DNA from: an uncultured Candidatus Midichloriaceae bacterium
Lineage (GTDB): Bacteria; Pseudomonadota; Alphaproteobacteria; Rickettsiales; Midichloriaceae
DNA: 6,713 nucleotides
Reading direction: 5' to 3'
Assembly: GCA_905479795.1 (NCBI GenBank)
Contig: CAJQNX010000023.1
Coordinates: 1-6,713, forward strand
Made by a program: the position numbers and the translations under genes. Numbering within the stretch: position 1 is the stretch's first letter; each line of letters begins with the position of its first letter. Shown in pieces: positions 6,047 through 6,713 of this stretch. The notes under the pieces are model-generated. The model did not search any database and was not told the origin of the DNA. It was given only the letters and a program-made list of their open reading frames with translations.

Positions 6047-6481
6047 ATGTCAATAATAATCCATTTAAATACAAACATGGTCATATATAATCAAAATTTT
6101 TTAACTGATCTATGCAAAAAGGAAAATAGTATAAAAGTAATCAAGATACTAGCTCCTTGGGAATCTGAGGTTTTAAAATTAAATAGTTCAGATAAAAATA
6201 TCAAATGTTTGGAGGATAAGTATTTTGCCTTTGTGACAGACAATTTTAAAATAGAGTATAAGAATGCTGAAAAATTAATAAATGCACAAATGCAAAAGCA
6301 AGAAGATTGTATGAATTATGAATGGTATAAGGCATTGATTTATACAGCAATGAATATTATTAATAATCCTTTTGATTTTAAGGTAGCAATGAATGAATCA
6401 ACTAATCAATATGTGGATGCTTTAAATGCGAATTGCAATGATGATGTTAATATTTTTATTGGGGTATATTTAAATGACTGA
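6047..6481 (+). CDS. Hypothetical acidic protein (144 aa)
   Basis: No family is recognised. A GGGAG SD (6036-6040) six bases before the ATG at 6047 gives good support for the start. The gap to the preceding gene is 18 bases, so the two are likely co-transcribed. The protein has about 19 Asp/Glu, 14 Lys and no Arg, with cysteines near 23, 54, 88 and 129, and is mildly acidic, in contrast to its basic, hydrophobic partner. It shows no signal peptide or membrane segment; the centre (about 70-110) looks helical and the C-terminus ends in a short hydrophobic strand (VNIFIGVYL). The arrangement would suit a chaperone or binding partner of the upstream product, but this is inference. The 3' end is convergent with bioD, 31 bases away. 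Confidence 0.7.
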   Translation: MSIIIHLNTNMVIYNQNFLTDLCKKENSIKVIKILAPWESEVLKLNSSDKNIKCLEDKYFAFVTDNFKIEYKNAEKLINAQMQKQEDCMNYEWYKALIYTAMNIINNPFDFKVAMNESTNQYVDALNANCNDDVNIFIGVYLND

Positions 6482-6512
6482 AATAAAGGTAAAATAGATT
6501 ATTATACTATAA

Positions 6513-6713
6513 TTATATCATGCCTAAAAATTTCATATTTAGCTTACTCTTTAGTGTACTTATATTTTCTTCAATCTCGAGCTCATCTTTTGAAATACAA
6601 TTTGCTACCCACCCAACAGTTTTAATCTTTTTCTGATTTATTGCATTAGCTGTTAGTATAGCATGATTAAGGCAACCTAATTTTATTGCCACAACCATAA
6701 TCACCGGAATATC
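6513..6713 (-). CDS. bioD: Dethiobiotin synthetase, C-terminal 66 residues (partial)
   Basis: BioD forms the ureido ring of dethiobiotin from 7,8-diaminopelargonate, CO2 and ATP, the step before biotin synthase. The gene enters from the right edge, and only the C-terminal 66 residues and stop are visible. They align well with the family: DIPVIMVVAIKLGCLNHAILT (split at 1-12 and 13-21) matches the E. coli LPVILVVGVKLGCINHAMLT region. It is followed by GWVANCI (34-40), EENISTLKSKL (48-58) and FLGMI at the stop. The family usually continues about 15-20 residues past this LGxIP point, so the C-terminus is short; the conserved nucleotide-binding core is retained in the visible part. Other bio genes may lie upstream, beyond the window. 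Confidence 0.88.
   Translation of the reverse strand, partial: DIPVIMVVAIKLGCLNHAILTANAINQKKIKTVGWVANCISKDELEIEENISTLKSKLNMKFLGMI

Noticed and set aside
6501..6513. ATTATA-C-TATAAT palindrome between the convergent ends of the 6047 gene and bioD
   Set aside because: A one-base loop cannot form a hairpin, and there is no GC-rich stem or U tract, so it is not supported as a terminator.
1..6713. CRISPR arrays, tRNA or rRNA genes, insertion sequences
   Set aside because: I saw no regularly spaced repeats, cloverleaf-like segments, transposase motifs or terminal inverted repeats. The only notable long repeat is the two-copy promoter element.

Overview
The window is very AT-rich DNA with short intergenic gaps, frequent weak Shine-Dalgarno (SD) sequences and lysine-rich, arginine-poor proteins. 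Gene content points to a host-associated alphaproteobacterium. It has a SUF-type Fe-S cluster locus under an Rrf2 regulator, glutamine-dependent NAD synthetase, triosephosphate isomerase and biotin synthesis (BioD). A secreted intradiol-dioxygenase-fold protein is also present, a type I recall from Rickettsiales. TpiA would argue against the genus Rickettsia itself, which lacks glycolysis. A Rickettsiales lineage outside Rickettsia (Midichloriaceae- or Anaplasmataceae-like, or a relative) is my best inference; the sequence does not prove it.

Layout. (1) Bases 1-1125 hold a divergent Fe-S assembly locus. On the minus strand an Rrf2/IscR-type regulator overlaps the start of sufB by ATGA; sufE is divergent on the plus strand. 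The gap holds a near-consensus minus-strand promoter, a plausible plus-strand promoter and a perfect palindrome between them, which looks like an autoregulatory operator. (2) Bases 1122-1569 hold a 30-bp promoter-like element and a small, extremely acidic orphan gene. Its 3' end overlaps that of nadE, which runs convergently (1538-3187, minus). (3) Bases 3315-5017 hold a three-gene plus-strand cluster: an exported intradiol-dioxygenase-like protein lacking most iron ligands, a small lysine-rich lipoprotein, and tpiA overlapping the lipoprotein gene by 29 bp. (4) Bases 5102-6481 hold a second copy of the 30-bp element, a probably frameshifted 5' coding segment, and two unrecognised genes in tandem. 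(5) Bases 6513-6713 (minus) hold the C-terminal part of bioD, entering from beyond the window.

How it fits together. Most genes are housekeeping: Fe-S assembly, NAD, glycolysis/gluconeogenesis and biotin. The most system-like signal is the 30-bp element at 1122-1151 and 5102-5131 (27/30 identical). Each copy has TTAA-N7-GTAAC, one base from the alphaproteobacterial CtrA box (TTAA-N7-TTAAC), placed where a -35 hexamer would be, followed by a -10-like hexamer. Both copies precede unrecognised genes and none precedes a housekeeping gene here. This suggests that the orphan genes form a co-regulated, possibly cell-cycle or host-interaction, set.
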